A DNA stretch of 14,167 nucleotides. Origin: JAPLNB01 sp964451955. Its GTDB lineage: Bacteria; Planctomycetota; Phycisphaerae; Tepidisphaerales; Tepidisphaeraceae. Where the stretch lies: assembly GCA_964451955.1 (NCBI GenBank), contig CAYVKG010000109.1, forward strand, positions 1 through 14,167, given 5' to 3'. The translations under genes and the position numbers were made by a program. Shown here in pieces: positions 7,871 through 14,167 of this stretch; the first letter of the stretch is position 1, and each line of letters opens with the position of its first letter. The notes below the pieces were generated by a model. It had not been told where the DNA came from and ran no database searches. It saw nothing but the letters and a program-made list of their open reading frames with translations.

Positions 7871-8105
7871 AATAATACCCGGGCAAATGAGGCGGAGCTA
7901 TTTGAGGTACCTTTGTGGAGAGCTGGTGTTGGGGTGGAGGGGGATGCAGGCTGGAGGGATCGGGAGGTTGTTTGTGTGGTTGGGTTGATGGCGAGGGGGT
8001 AGTTTTTGGTGGGGGTGAGGGCGGTGGTGATAACGGGGCGTGTGGGTGGGATGTAGATAGGCATATAGAAGGCTGATGGGGCGGGACATGACAAGGAGAG
8101 AAACG
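7871..8105. other. Divergent intergenic region
   Basis: This 235-bp stretch separates the minus-strand glycan gene block from the plus-strand oxidoreductase gene, so it should hold both promoters. AT-rich pieces occur at each end (TATTATT beside the beta-helix start, TATAGA at 8064-8069 before the oxidoreductase), but neither has a convincing -35 box at proper spacing. No operator-like inverted repeat was recognised. Confidence 0.4.
8093..8098 (+). promoter_or_regulatory. Ribosome binding site deciding the oxidoreductase start
   Basis: AAGGAG at 8093-8098 is 7 nt before the ATG at 8106. In-frame ATGs at 8076 and 8088 lack such a site, and starting at 8106 places the twin-arginine motif at residues 8-9, as expected for a Tat signal. 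Confidence 0.8.
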
Positions 8106-9467
8106 ATGGGCAGGCAACAACTGACGCGGCGAGAGGTTTTGAAGGGAACGGCGTTGGCGGCTGGGGCATTGGCGTTTCCGACGATCGTGCCATCGAGTGT
8201 TTTTGGGCAGAATGCTCCGAGCAATCGGGTGAATGTGGCGCTATTGGGGTCGGGGAGTCGTGGGACGGACAATTGCCGGTATTCATTTTTGCCGCAGGCG
8301 GACGTGCGGATAGTGGCGGCGTGTGATGTGCGCAAGTCGAGGCGGGAAGGGGTGGCGAAGGCGTTTAACGATCACTACAAGGGGGAGGTGTGCAAGGCGT
8401 ACGCGGATTTCCGGGAGGTATTGAGTCGGCCGGACGTGGACGCGTGCGTGATTGCGACGGCGGATCACTGGCATGTTCCGCTGGCGTATTACGCGGCGAA
8501 GGCGAAGAAGGACGTGTATTGCGAGAAGCCACTGAGCGTGGCGATGGCGTGGTCGTGGAAGTTGCGGGAGCTATGTCGGAGAAACGGGACGGTGTTTCAG
8601 TATGGGACGCAGCAGAGGGGAGACCAGGGGCAGTTTCGGCGGGCGTGCGAGCTGGCCTTGAACGGATATATCGGGGAGGTGAAGCTGGTGGACGTTTGGT
8701 CGCCGGACATGTCGACGCAGTTTGGTGCGGCGACGAAGCCGCCGTACGGATCGACGGAGGAGGTTCCGGTGCCGGCGGATCTGGATTATGAGATGTGGAT
8801 TGGCCCGGCGCCGATGAAGCCGTATACGGTGGATCGTTGCACGAATTACGGGGGTTATCACATATACGATTATGCGTTGGGGTTCATTGCGGGATGGGCG
8901 GTGCATCCGCTGGATATTGCGCAATGGGGTCTTGGGATGGACGAGACGACGCCGGTGTTGTACGAGGGGACAGGGAAGATTCCCCCGGCGGGGAGTCTGT
9001 GGGACACGATTGAGTCGTGGGATGTGACGAGCACGTATGCGAACGGGGCGAAGATACGCAACATGGGAAGCCGGGTGGCGGAGCCGGTGGTGAAGAAGTA
9101 TCACCAGGTTTGGCGGGATCATGGGACGACGTTTCACGGGACGAGGGGGTGGATCAGCGTGGATCGGATGGGGATGTATTGCAGTGACAGGAATTTGCAG
9201 ACGGTGAAGTTGAAGGGATCGGACAAGAGGCTGAATCCCGCGCAGGGGCATGGGCGGGATTTCATTGACTGCATCAAGAGCCGGAAGTTGACGATCAGTC
9301 CGCTGGATGCGGCGATACATTGCGACACGATCAGCCATTTGGGGGACCTGTGCATCAGGCTGGGGCGAGCGATCAAGTGGGATCCGGCGAAGGAGCAGAT
9401 CGTGGGAGATGCGGAAGCGGCGAAGAAGGTGGATCGGGAGATGAGGAAGCCATGGGAGATGGCGTAG
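8106..9467 (+). CDS. Tat-exported Gfo/Idh/MocA family NAD(P)-dependent oxidoreductase
   Basis: A 453-residue member of the Gfo/Idh/MocA family, which oxidises or reduces sugars, inositols and related polyols with NAD(P). The N-terminus is a Tat signal (TRREVLKG at 7-14, then an Ala-rich hydrophobic stretch ending SVFGQ at about 35), so export with bound cofactor is likely, as for glucose-fructose oxidoreductase. The Rossmann fold follows: VALLGSGSRG (44-53) gives the dinucleotide loop, AACDV (71-75) the second strand, and EKPLS (140-144) the conserved catalytic-lysine motif. The C-terminal beta-sheet domain includes GYHIYDYALGFIAGWAVHPLDIAQWGLG. This subtype is abundant and multi-copy in Planctomycetota. 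It is divergent from the DUF1080/GH141 block, which suggests linked carbohydrate metabolism. The specific substrate is unknown. Confidence 0.92.
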   Translation: MGRQQLTRREVLKGTALAAGALAFPTIVPSSVFGQNAPSNRVNVALLGSGSRGTDNCRYSFLPQADVRIVAACDVRKSRREGVAKAFNDHYKGEVCKAYADFREVLSRPDVDACVIATADHWHVPLAYYAAKAKKDVYCEKPLSVAMAWSWKLRELCRRNGTVFQYGTQQRGDQGQFRRACELALNGYIGEVKLVDVWSPDMSTQFGAATKPPYGSTEEVPVPADLDYEMWIGPAPMKPYTVDRCTNYGGYHIYDYALGFIAGWAVHPLDIAQWGLGMDETTPVLYEGTGKIPPAGSLWDTIESWDVTSTYANGAKIRNMGSRVAEPVVKKYHQVWRDHGTTFHGTRGWISVDRMGMYCSDRNLQTVKLKGSDKRLNPAQGHGRDFIDCIKSRKLTISPLDAAIHCDTISHLGDLCIRLGRAIKWDPAKEQIVGDAEAAKKVDREMRKPWEMA

Positions 9468-9514
9468 GGGGGTATAGGCTTCGGGAGCGTGCAGTGTCGG
9501 GGAGGCGAGGGTGA

Positions 9515-9922
9515 TCAGGCGGCGAGGCCTTTGCTGGCGAGGTACTGGCCGTAGGATTTGTCGGTGGCCATGATGTGGTTGATGAGCCATTCCTTGAGGA
9601 AGGCGAGGGTATCGCGGCCGATATCTTGTTTTCCGGCGAGGAACTGTTTTTGGACTTCGATGACTTGGGCGGTGAATTTCTGGTGTTGGGCCTTGTGCTG
9701 TGTGAGGGCGGGGTAGTTGTGGGTCTGCATGAGGCGTTCTTCGTCGGCGAAGTGTGTGCGGGTGTAGTCGACGAGAGCGGAGAGGACGATGCGGACGCTG
9801 CTGGTGTTGTTGTGTTGAACGGCGTCGTGCAGTTGATTGATGAGGTCGATGAGTCTGCGGTGCTGTTCATCCATGGAATTGACGCGGACACTGTAGTTGC
9901 TTGACCAGATCAGCAGGGACAT
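9515..9922 (-). CDS. Bacteriohemerythrin
   Basis: A 135-residue single-domain hemerythrin, a four-helix bundle that binds O2 at a non-haem di-iron centre in the cytoplasm. All seven expected ligands are present: His21 (in MDEQH), His57 and Glu61 (HFADE), His76 and His80 (HKAQH), His116 and Asp121 (HIMATD). The usual N-terminal Trp6 and the YP pair at 70-71 are also there. Length matches stand-alone bacteriohemerythrins, and there is no fused signalling domain. The ATG at 9922 has AAGGAG (plus-strand 9928-9933) at 5 nt. It is convergent with the oxidoreductase gene (47-bp gap, no clear terminator) and lies 219 bp downstream of hisF, so it probably has its own promoter. Likely roles are oxygen storage, delivery or protection; the neighbours do not narrow this. 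Confidence 0.94.
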   Translation of the reverse strand: MSLLIWSSNYSVRVNSMDEQHRRLIDLINQLHDAVQHNNTSSVRIVLSALVDYTRTHFADEERLMQTHNYPALTQHKAQHQKFTAQVIEVQKQFLAGKQDIGRDTLAFLKEWLINHIMATDKSYGQYLASKGLAA

Positions 9923-10141
9923 AGGGTCTCCTTGAATGTAGATACCGCTATGGGTTTTTTCGGCTGGGGAGGGGGGGTGCTTTAGGTGCAGTGGGATAGC
10001 CTGAACCCAAGGGCGACATTATCGGAGGGGCGGTGGTGTGGTTTTGTGGGGACTATGGAGGGAGTTGTGGAGTTGCAGTGAAGATGTGCTGCGCGCGTTT
10101 TTGCGGATGGGTCTGTGGAGGATGGTTGTGGCGAGGGGAGA
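9923..10141. other. Intergenic region between hisF and bacteriohemerythrin
   Basis: A 219-bp stretch between two co-oriented minus-strand genes. It is long enough for a separate promoter for the hemerythrin gene. I see no coding sequence, strong hairpin with T-run, or tRNA-like structure in it. Confidence 0.4.
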
Positions 10142-10906
10142 TCAGAGTCGGACGGGGATACCGCGGGACTGGAGGTACTCTTTCATTTGTCGGATGGAGA
10201 AGGTTCCGAAGTGCGCGATGGAGGCGACGAGGACGGCGTCGGCATGCGCCTGAGTGATGGCGTCGTAGAGGTGTTGGAGGGTGCCGGCGCCGCCGGAGGC
10301 GATGACGGGGATCTTGACGGCCTGGGCGATGGCGCGGGTCATGGGGATATCGTAGCCTGTCTGCATGCCGTCGGCGTCCATGCTGGTGGGGAGGATGGCG
10401 CCGGCGCCGAGGGATTCGGCCTGGATGGCCCATTGAACGGCGTCGATTCCAGCGCCTTCGCGGCCGCCGCGGACGACGACTTCGAAGCCTGAAGGGCAGG
10501 AGGGGGACTTTCGGGTGTCGATGGCGACGGTGATGTGTTGGGAGCCGAACTTGTTGGCGGCATCGGAGATGAGTTGTGGACGGCAGACGGCGGCGGTGTT
10601 GACGGAGACGTTGGTGACGCCGGCGTCGAAGAGGGCGAGCATATCGTCGAGGGATCGGATGCCGCCGCCGACGGTGAGGGGTACGGAGGTTTGCTTGACG
10701 GTTCGTTTGACGGCGTCGAGGAAGGTTTGTCGTCCCTCGTGGGTTGCGGTGATGTCGAGGAAGACGAGTTCGTCGGCGCCGGCCTGGGAGTAGGCGTGGG
10801 CGGCTTCGGCGGGGTCGCCGAGTTCGCGGAGGTTGACGAAGTTGACGCCTTTGACGAGTCGGCCGTCTTTGGTGTCGAGGCAGGGGATGATTCTGCGATA
10901 GTTCAT
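10142..10906 (-). CDS. hisF: Imidazole glycerol phosphate synthase cyclase subunit HisF
   Basis: A 254-residue HisF, a cytoplasmic (beta/alpha)8 barrel that uses ammonia channelled from HisH to convert PRFAR to imidazole glycerol phosphate and AICAR, linking histidine and purine synthesis. The catalytic aspartates fall at the standard positions: Asp11 (RIIPCLDTKDGRLVKG) and Asp130 (ITVAIDTRK). Phosphate-binding glycine-rich segments are present: VGGGIRS (79-85) and, near the C-terminus, VIASGGAG. The length is normal for HisF. The ATG at 10906 has AGGAG (plus-strand 10913-10917) 6 nt upstream. No hisH, hisA or other his gene is in the window; its upstream neighbour is a GuaA-type ATP pyrophosphatase 93 bp away on the same strand. 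Confidence 0.97.
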   Translation of the reverse strand: MNYRRIIPCLDTKDGRLVKGVNFVNLRELGDPAEAAHAYSQAGADELVFLDITATHEGRQTFLDAVKRTVKQTSVPLTVGGGIRSLDDMLALFDAGVTNVSVNTAAVCRPQLISDAANKFGSQHITVAIDTRKSPSCPSGFEVVVRGGREGAGIDAVQWAIQAESLGAGAILPTSMDADGMQTGYDIPMTRAIAQAVKIPVIASGGAGTLQHLYDAITQAHADAVLVASIAHFGTFSIRQMKEYLQSRGIPVRL

Positions 10907-10999
10907 GTTGTGCTCCTGTGAGTAGGGGTACTGCCCGGAAGCGATAGGTGGGCGGAGTTAGCGTTCGAGTTTCTCATGCGGGGCGTTTCGGGGCGTGAG

Positions 11000-11932
11000 C
11001 TAGATGTATTCGACGGTTGCCGGGGGTTTGGGAGTCAGGTCGTAGACGCAGCGATTGACGTTTGGGATGCGGGTGATGCGTTGTGAGATGCGATGGAGTG
11101 TTTTCCAGGGGAGTTCGCGGACGGTAGCTTTTCGGGCGTCGGTGCTGTCGATGCAGCGGACGACGATGATTTGGCCGAATTCGCGTTTGCCGTTGCGGAT
11201 GCCGGTGGCGCGGTCATTGAGGAGTACGGCGAGGTACTGGAAGGCGTGGGAGTCGGCCAATTCCTGTTCGACGATGGCGGTGGCGGCGCGGACGGTATCG
11301 AGTCGCTGCTGTGTGACTTCGCCGACGATTCGGGTGGCGAGAGCGGGTCCGGGGTAGGGCATGCGGTGGGCGATGGAATCGGGGAGGCCGAGGAGTTTGG
11401 CGACTTTTCGCACGCCGTCCTTGCGGAGTGTCTGGAGGGGTTCGAGGACCTTGTAGCCATAGGCTTTTTGGGGGTCGATGCCGATCTGGGCGAGGATGTT
11501 GTGCTGACGTTTGATTCCGGCGACGGTTTCCTCGATGTCGGTGAGGATGGTTCCGTGGAGGAGGGTGGTGGCGTGGTAGCGGCGGACGGCTTTAGCGAAG
11601 ACGTCTTTGTAGAAGGTGCGGGTGACGGCGTTGCGTTTGTCTTCGGGGTCTGTGAGTCCTTTGAGGGCTTTGAGGAACTGTTTTCGGGCGTCGATGAGTT
11701 CGACGGGGACTCCGAGTTGTCGGAAGGTTTTGAGGACGAACTGTGGTTCGCCGGCGCGCATGAGGGCGTTATCGACGAAGATGGTCTTGAGTTGTTTTCC
11801 GAGGGCGCGGTGTGCGAGGAGTGTGACGACGGAGCTATCGACGCCGCCGGAGAGGGCGTTGATGGCGATGCCGTCGCCGACCTGTTGTTGGAGATGGGTG
11901 ATCTGTTGAGCGATGAACCGTTTGAAATCCAT
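11000..11932 (-). CDS. guaA: Stand-alone GMP synthase-type ATP pyrophosphatase subunit (divergent)
   Basis: A 310-residue protein matching only the C-terminal half of GMP synthase: an N-type ATP pyrophosphatase domain plus dimerisation domain. It has no glutamine amidotransferase domain. The PP-loop is SGGVDSS (28-34); other family features are LTDPEDKR (93-100), PYPGPALATRIVGEVT (192-207) and the C-terminal KPPATVEYI (302-310). GMP synthase adenylates XMP and aminates it to GMP. Divergent points are HGTILTDIEE (126-135) where GuaA has QGTIYPDVIES, and QHNILAQIGID (143-153) in place of the HHNVGGLPE loop. The ATG at 11932 is chosen for its AGGAGA site and because family similarity starts there; the open frame upstream is low-complexity and crosses an assembly gap. 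It may be a two-subunit GuaA needing a separate glutaminase, an ammonia-dependent enzyme, or a related ATP pyrophosphatase with another substrate. Confidence 0.8.
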   Translation of the reverse strand: MDFKRFIAQQITHLQQQVGDGIAINALSGGVDSSVVTLLAHRALGKQLKTIFVDNALMRAGEPQFVLKTFRQLGVPVELIDARKQFLKALKGLTDPEDKRNAVTRTFYKDVFAKAVRRYHATTLLHGTILTDIEETVAGIKRQHNILAQIGIDPQKAYGYKVLEPLQTLRKDGVRKVAKLLGLPDSIAHRMPYPGPALATRIVGEVTQQRLDTVRAATAIVEQELADSHAFQYLAVLLNDRATGIRNGKREFGQIIVVRCIDSTDARKATVRELPWKTLHRISQRITRIPNVNRCVYDLTPKPPATVEYI

Positions 11933-11939
11933 GCGAGCG

Positions 11940-11945
11940 TCTCCT
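11940..11945 (-). promoter_or_regulatory. Ribosome binding site deciding the GuaA-type start
   Basis: AGGAGA on the minus strand (plus-strand tctcct) lies 7 nt before the ATG at 11932. It supports a stand-alone 310-residue protein rather than a longer product that includes the low-complexity upstream reading frame. Confidence 0.8.
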
Positions 11946-11962
11946 GTGGTTGGTTGGGGGGT

Positions 11963-11968
11963 ATTGTA
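11963..11968 (-). promoter_or_regulatory. Candidate -10 element of the GuaA-type gene
   Basis: TACAAT on the minus strand (one mismatch to TATAAT) is 30 nt before the ATG, which leaves room for the ribosome binding site. The -35 region at the expected distance is pyrimidine-rich and not consensus, so this is tentative. Confidence 0.35.
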
Positions 11969-12098
11969 GCGAGGCGTTTGGGAGGGGGAAGATTTGGTCG
12001 GGCAGGCGACAGGCGCAGGGTGGGGCGTGGAGCGGGAGACAGGCCGAGCATTGGCGGCGTGTGCGGAGTTTTGTGGATTGCGGGCGACGGGTAAGATG

Positions 12099-12110
12099 AG
12101 GAGGAGGAGG
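12099..12110 (+). promoter_or_regulatory. Extended AGG-repeat ribosome binding site
   Basis: Four tandem AGG triplets end 5 nt before the ATG at 12116, giving several overlapping matches to the anti-Shine-Dalgarno. This fixes the start of the right-end gene, whose first residues are a signal peptide. Confidence 0.8.
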
Positions 12111-12115
12111 CCCTG

Positions 12116-14159
12116 ATGATCCTGCGGACGATGTGGCGGGTGGTGGTCGTGTTTGGGGTGATAGCGGGTGGGGTGATGGCGGCGGAGGGGAGGTTTGGGG
12201 ATGGTCCGGAGGAGTATCGGGGGGTGAGGTATTTCTGGCTTGCGAACGGGGACTTGAGAGTGACGATCGAGGTGAAGCCGGAGGGGGGGCAGGTGATTGA
12301 GTTGTTGTGGGGATCGAAGGGGGACGAGCGAGAGGCGAGGGTCACGATCAATGGGAAAGAGCAGAGGATTCGGCACGGGGGGTATGATGGATTTGAATGG
12401 GTGAAGGTGGTGGCGCCCGCGGGGGTGAGCGGGGAGAGGTTGGAGATGGTGATTGGCGGGACGGGGACGGGACGGGCGGCATTTCTGGGTGGGGTGAGGT
12501 TGGTGGGGGAAGGGAAGGANNNNNNNNNNGACGTGGTCGATGGGGCCGGCGGGAGGGGAGGCGTTTGCGGACATGCGGGCGATGTGGGATGGGGGTTGGG
12601 GTGGCGGGAGGAGACTGGCGGATGAGAGGTTGGAGGGGTTGTTTGTGGCGGCGGAGCGGAACGGGAGATTGGCGGGGGAGGGGTTGTATCGGTGTCGGAA
12701 GTATGTGGAGGGCTGGCTGGCGCGAGCGGATCCGAAGACGGGGCTGATACCGAGGAATCTGACGGTGAGCAAGGATTTGTGGAATGGGCGGGATTCGGCG
12801 GCGGACAATTATCCATTTATGGTGTTGACGAGTGCGCTGACGGATCGGGAGTTATTTGAGGGGCGGATGAAAGAGATGCTGGCGGCGGAGATGCGGGTGA
12901 CGAAGCGGGTGGATCGGTTGCCGGATGATTACCTGTTTTCGAAAGGGGGGTTTGCGAGGGAGAAGTTTGACCTGGAGGCGACGATTTTCGACGGGGCGGA
13001 ATATGTGAAGGACGGGCTATTGCCGTTGACGGAGTGGCTGGGGAAGAGCGAGTGGTCGGAGCGTATGGTGGGGATCATGGAGGACATTTGGAAGAACGCG
13101 AGGGTGCAGACGCCGCACGGGTTGATTCCGACGGAGGATTTCGAGGTGAATGGGGATTTGTTGCAGGGTTGTTCGAGGCTGTATTGGTTCACGGGGGAGA
13201 GGAAGTATTTGGACTGGGCGATTCGGCTGGGGGATTACTACCTTCTGGGGGATCGTCATCCGACGCGGGATCTGGATGTGTTGAGGCTGTGCGATCATGG
13301 ATGCGAGATGGTGAACGGCTTGTCGGAGTTGTATGTGGCGGTGTCGGTGGCGGAGCCGAGGAAGCGGGAGGCGTATCGGAAGCCGATTCACGAGATGTTG
13401 GATGCGATACTGGAGAAGGGGAGGAATGCCGACGGGATGTTGTGGTCGACGTTTAATCCGAGGACGGGGGAGCACTCGAAGGATGTTTGCGATACGTGGG
13501 GATACGACTATGACGCGGTGTATACGGTGTACCTATTGGACAAGACGGAGGCGTATCGGGAGGCGGTGAGGAAGGCGTTGGGGAACCTGAAGGGGAAGTA
13601 TGTGGGTGCGGCGTGGGGTGACAAGAGCGCGGACGGGTATGCGGATTCGATTGAGGGGGCGATCAATCTGCTGAATCGGGAGCCTGTGGAGAGTGCGGCG
13701 GAGTGGGTGGAGAGTCAGATTCGGATGATGTGGGGGATTCAGAAGCGGGACGGGGTGATTGAGGGTTGGCATGGGGATGGTAATGGGGCGCGGACGTCGA
13801 TTTTGTATGCGTTGTGGAAGTCGCAGGGTGTGCGGGTGGAGCCGTGGCGGGCGGACGTGATGGTGGGTGCGGTGCGGGACGGGGAAGCGATTTGCGTGAG
13901 TGTGAGGGCGGGGCAGCCTTGGAAGGGGAGGGTGGTGTTTGATCGGCCGAGGCATCGGGTGAACATGCGTTTGCCGATGGACTATCCGAGGATCAATCAG
14001 TTTCCGGAGTGGTTTGTGGTGGAGGAGGGGGCGGAGTATGTGGTGAGGGATGTAGGAAGGGGGAAGGAGAGGGTGGTTGGGGGGAAGGAGATGGGGGAGG
14101 GCGTGGAGGTGGAACTGGGGAGTGGGGAGGAGTTGAGGTGGCGGGTGGAGGGGAGATGA
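12116..14159 (+). CDS. Exported protein, probable (alpha/alpha)6-barrel carbohydrate-active enzyme, interrupted by assembly gap
   Basis: One gene is split by ten Ns at 12520-12529. The 5' part encodes a signal peptide (MILRTMWRVVVVFGVIAGGVMAA) and a beta-rich domain of about 110 residues. The 3' part, readable from 12531, encodes a long helical region with aromatic- and acid-rich motifs such as WNGRDSAADNYPF (from 12780), LQGCSRLYWFTGERKYLDWA and DTWGYDYDAVYTVYLL, then a C-terminal beta domain of about 110 residues. Spaced helix pairs with W, Y and D at their ends suggest a six-hairpin glycosidase or lyase fold, but I do not recognise a named family or catalytic pair. The two parts are in different frames as drawn; a real gap divisible by three, including zero, would join them into a protein of about 680 residues. 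An AGG-repeat ribosome binding site precedes the ATG. It is divergent from the GuaA-type gene. Function is inferred from fold-like pattern and context only. Confidence 0.6.
12520..12529. other. Assembly gap (10 N)
   Basis: A run of ten N lies inside the right-end gene. The size looks like a scaffolding placeholder. Two bases of a codon precede it and one follows, so the coding frame is kept only if the true missing length is a multiple of three. Confidence 0.95.
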
Positions 14160-14167
14160 GGCGGGGG

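Noticed and set aside
8076..8105. Earlier ATG starts (8076, 8088) for the oxidoreductase
   Set aside because: Neither has a ribosome binding site, and the AAGGAG before 8106 with the Tat signal favours the later start.
9468..9514. Terminator between the convergent oxidoreductase and hemerythrin genes
   Set aside because: Only a weak 4-bp stem can be drawn and there is no T-run on either strand.
11093..12094. 333-codon plus-strand open frame rich in Asp, Glu, Gly
   Set aside because: Antisense of the GuaA-type gene; its composition is the complement of conserved GuaA codons and it has no recognisable domain.
12071..12097. Promoter with TTGTGG and TAAGAT before the right-end gene
   Set aside because: Spacing is only 15 nt and the implied transcription start would fall inside the ribosome binding site.
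11933..12808. In-frame upstream extension of the GuaA-type gene
   Set aside because: It crosses the N gap and overlaps the divergent gene; the sequence is low-complexity with no glutaminase motif. The ATG at 11932 has a good ribosome binding site.

Overview
The window looks like chromosomal DNA from a high-GC member of the PVC group, most likely Planctomycetota (a Phycisphaerae-like lineage is plausible). The evidence is the mix of exported carbohydrate-active families: a Tat-exported Gfo/Idh/MocA oxidoreductase, a DUF1080/3-keto-disaccharide hydrolase, a GH141-like right-handed beta-helix protein and a GHL6-type glycosidase. These lie beside housekeeping genes (scpB, hisF, a GuaA-type ATP pyrophosphatase). 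No rRNA, tRNA, CRISPR array or insertion sequence was seen. Taxonomy is inferred from family content only.

Layout. Positions 1-7870 hold five genes on the minus strand, read right to left: a 900-residue exported beta-helix protein (7870-5168), an exported DUF1080 protein (5096-4140), a CinA-like protein with a signal peptide (4110-2839), a 663-residue GHL6-type glycosidase (2786-795) and scpB, which runs off the left edge (726-1). Gaps are 29 to 71 bp, so one transcript is plausible; a strong hairpin lies in the first gap. A 235-bp divergent region separates this block from a plus-strand Gfo/Idh/MocA oxidoreductase (8106-9467). Three minus-strand genes follow: bacteriohemerythrin (9922-9515), hisF (10906-10142) and a stand-alone GMP-synthase-type ATP pyrophosphatase (11932-11000). 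The right end is a plus-strand exported protein, probably an (alpha/alpha)6-barrel carbohydrate-active enzyme (12116-14159), interrupted by a 10-N assembly gap.

How the genes may work together. The beta-helix protein, DUF1080 protein, GHL6 protein, Gfo/Idh/MocA protein and right-end protein are all consistent with breakdown of complex glycans. Established family knowledge pairs Gfo/Idh/MocA sugar oxidation with DUF1080 cleavage of 3-keto-glycosides, so an exported oxidise-then-cleave route is a reasonable hypothesis here. No SusC/SusD pair, transporter or regulator is visible. hisF and the GuaA-type gene are adjacent, and both encode ammonia-using synthase halves without their glutaminase partners.

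Two features stand out. The CinA-like protein appears exported and has a degenerate C-terminal deamidase domain. The whole plus strand is strongly G-rich whichever strand is coding, which visibly shifts the amino-acid composition of genes on the two strands in opposite directions.
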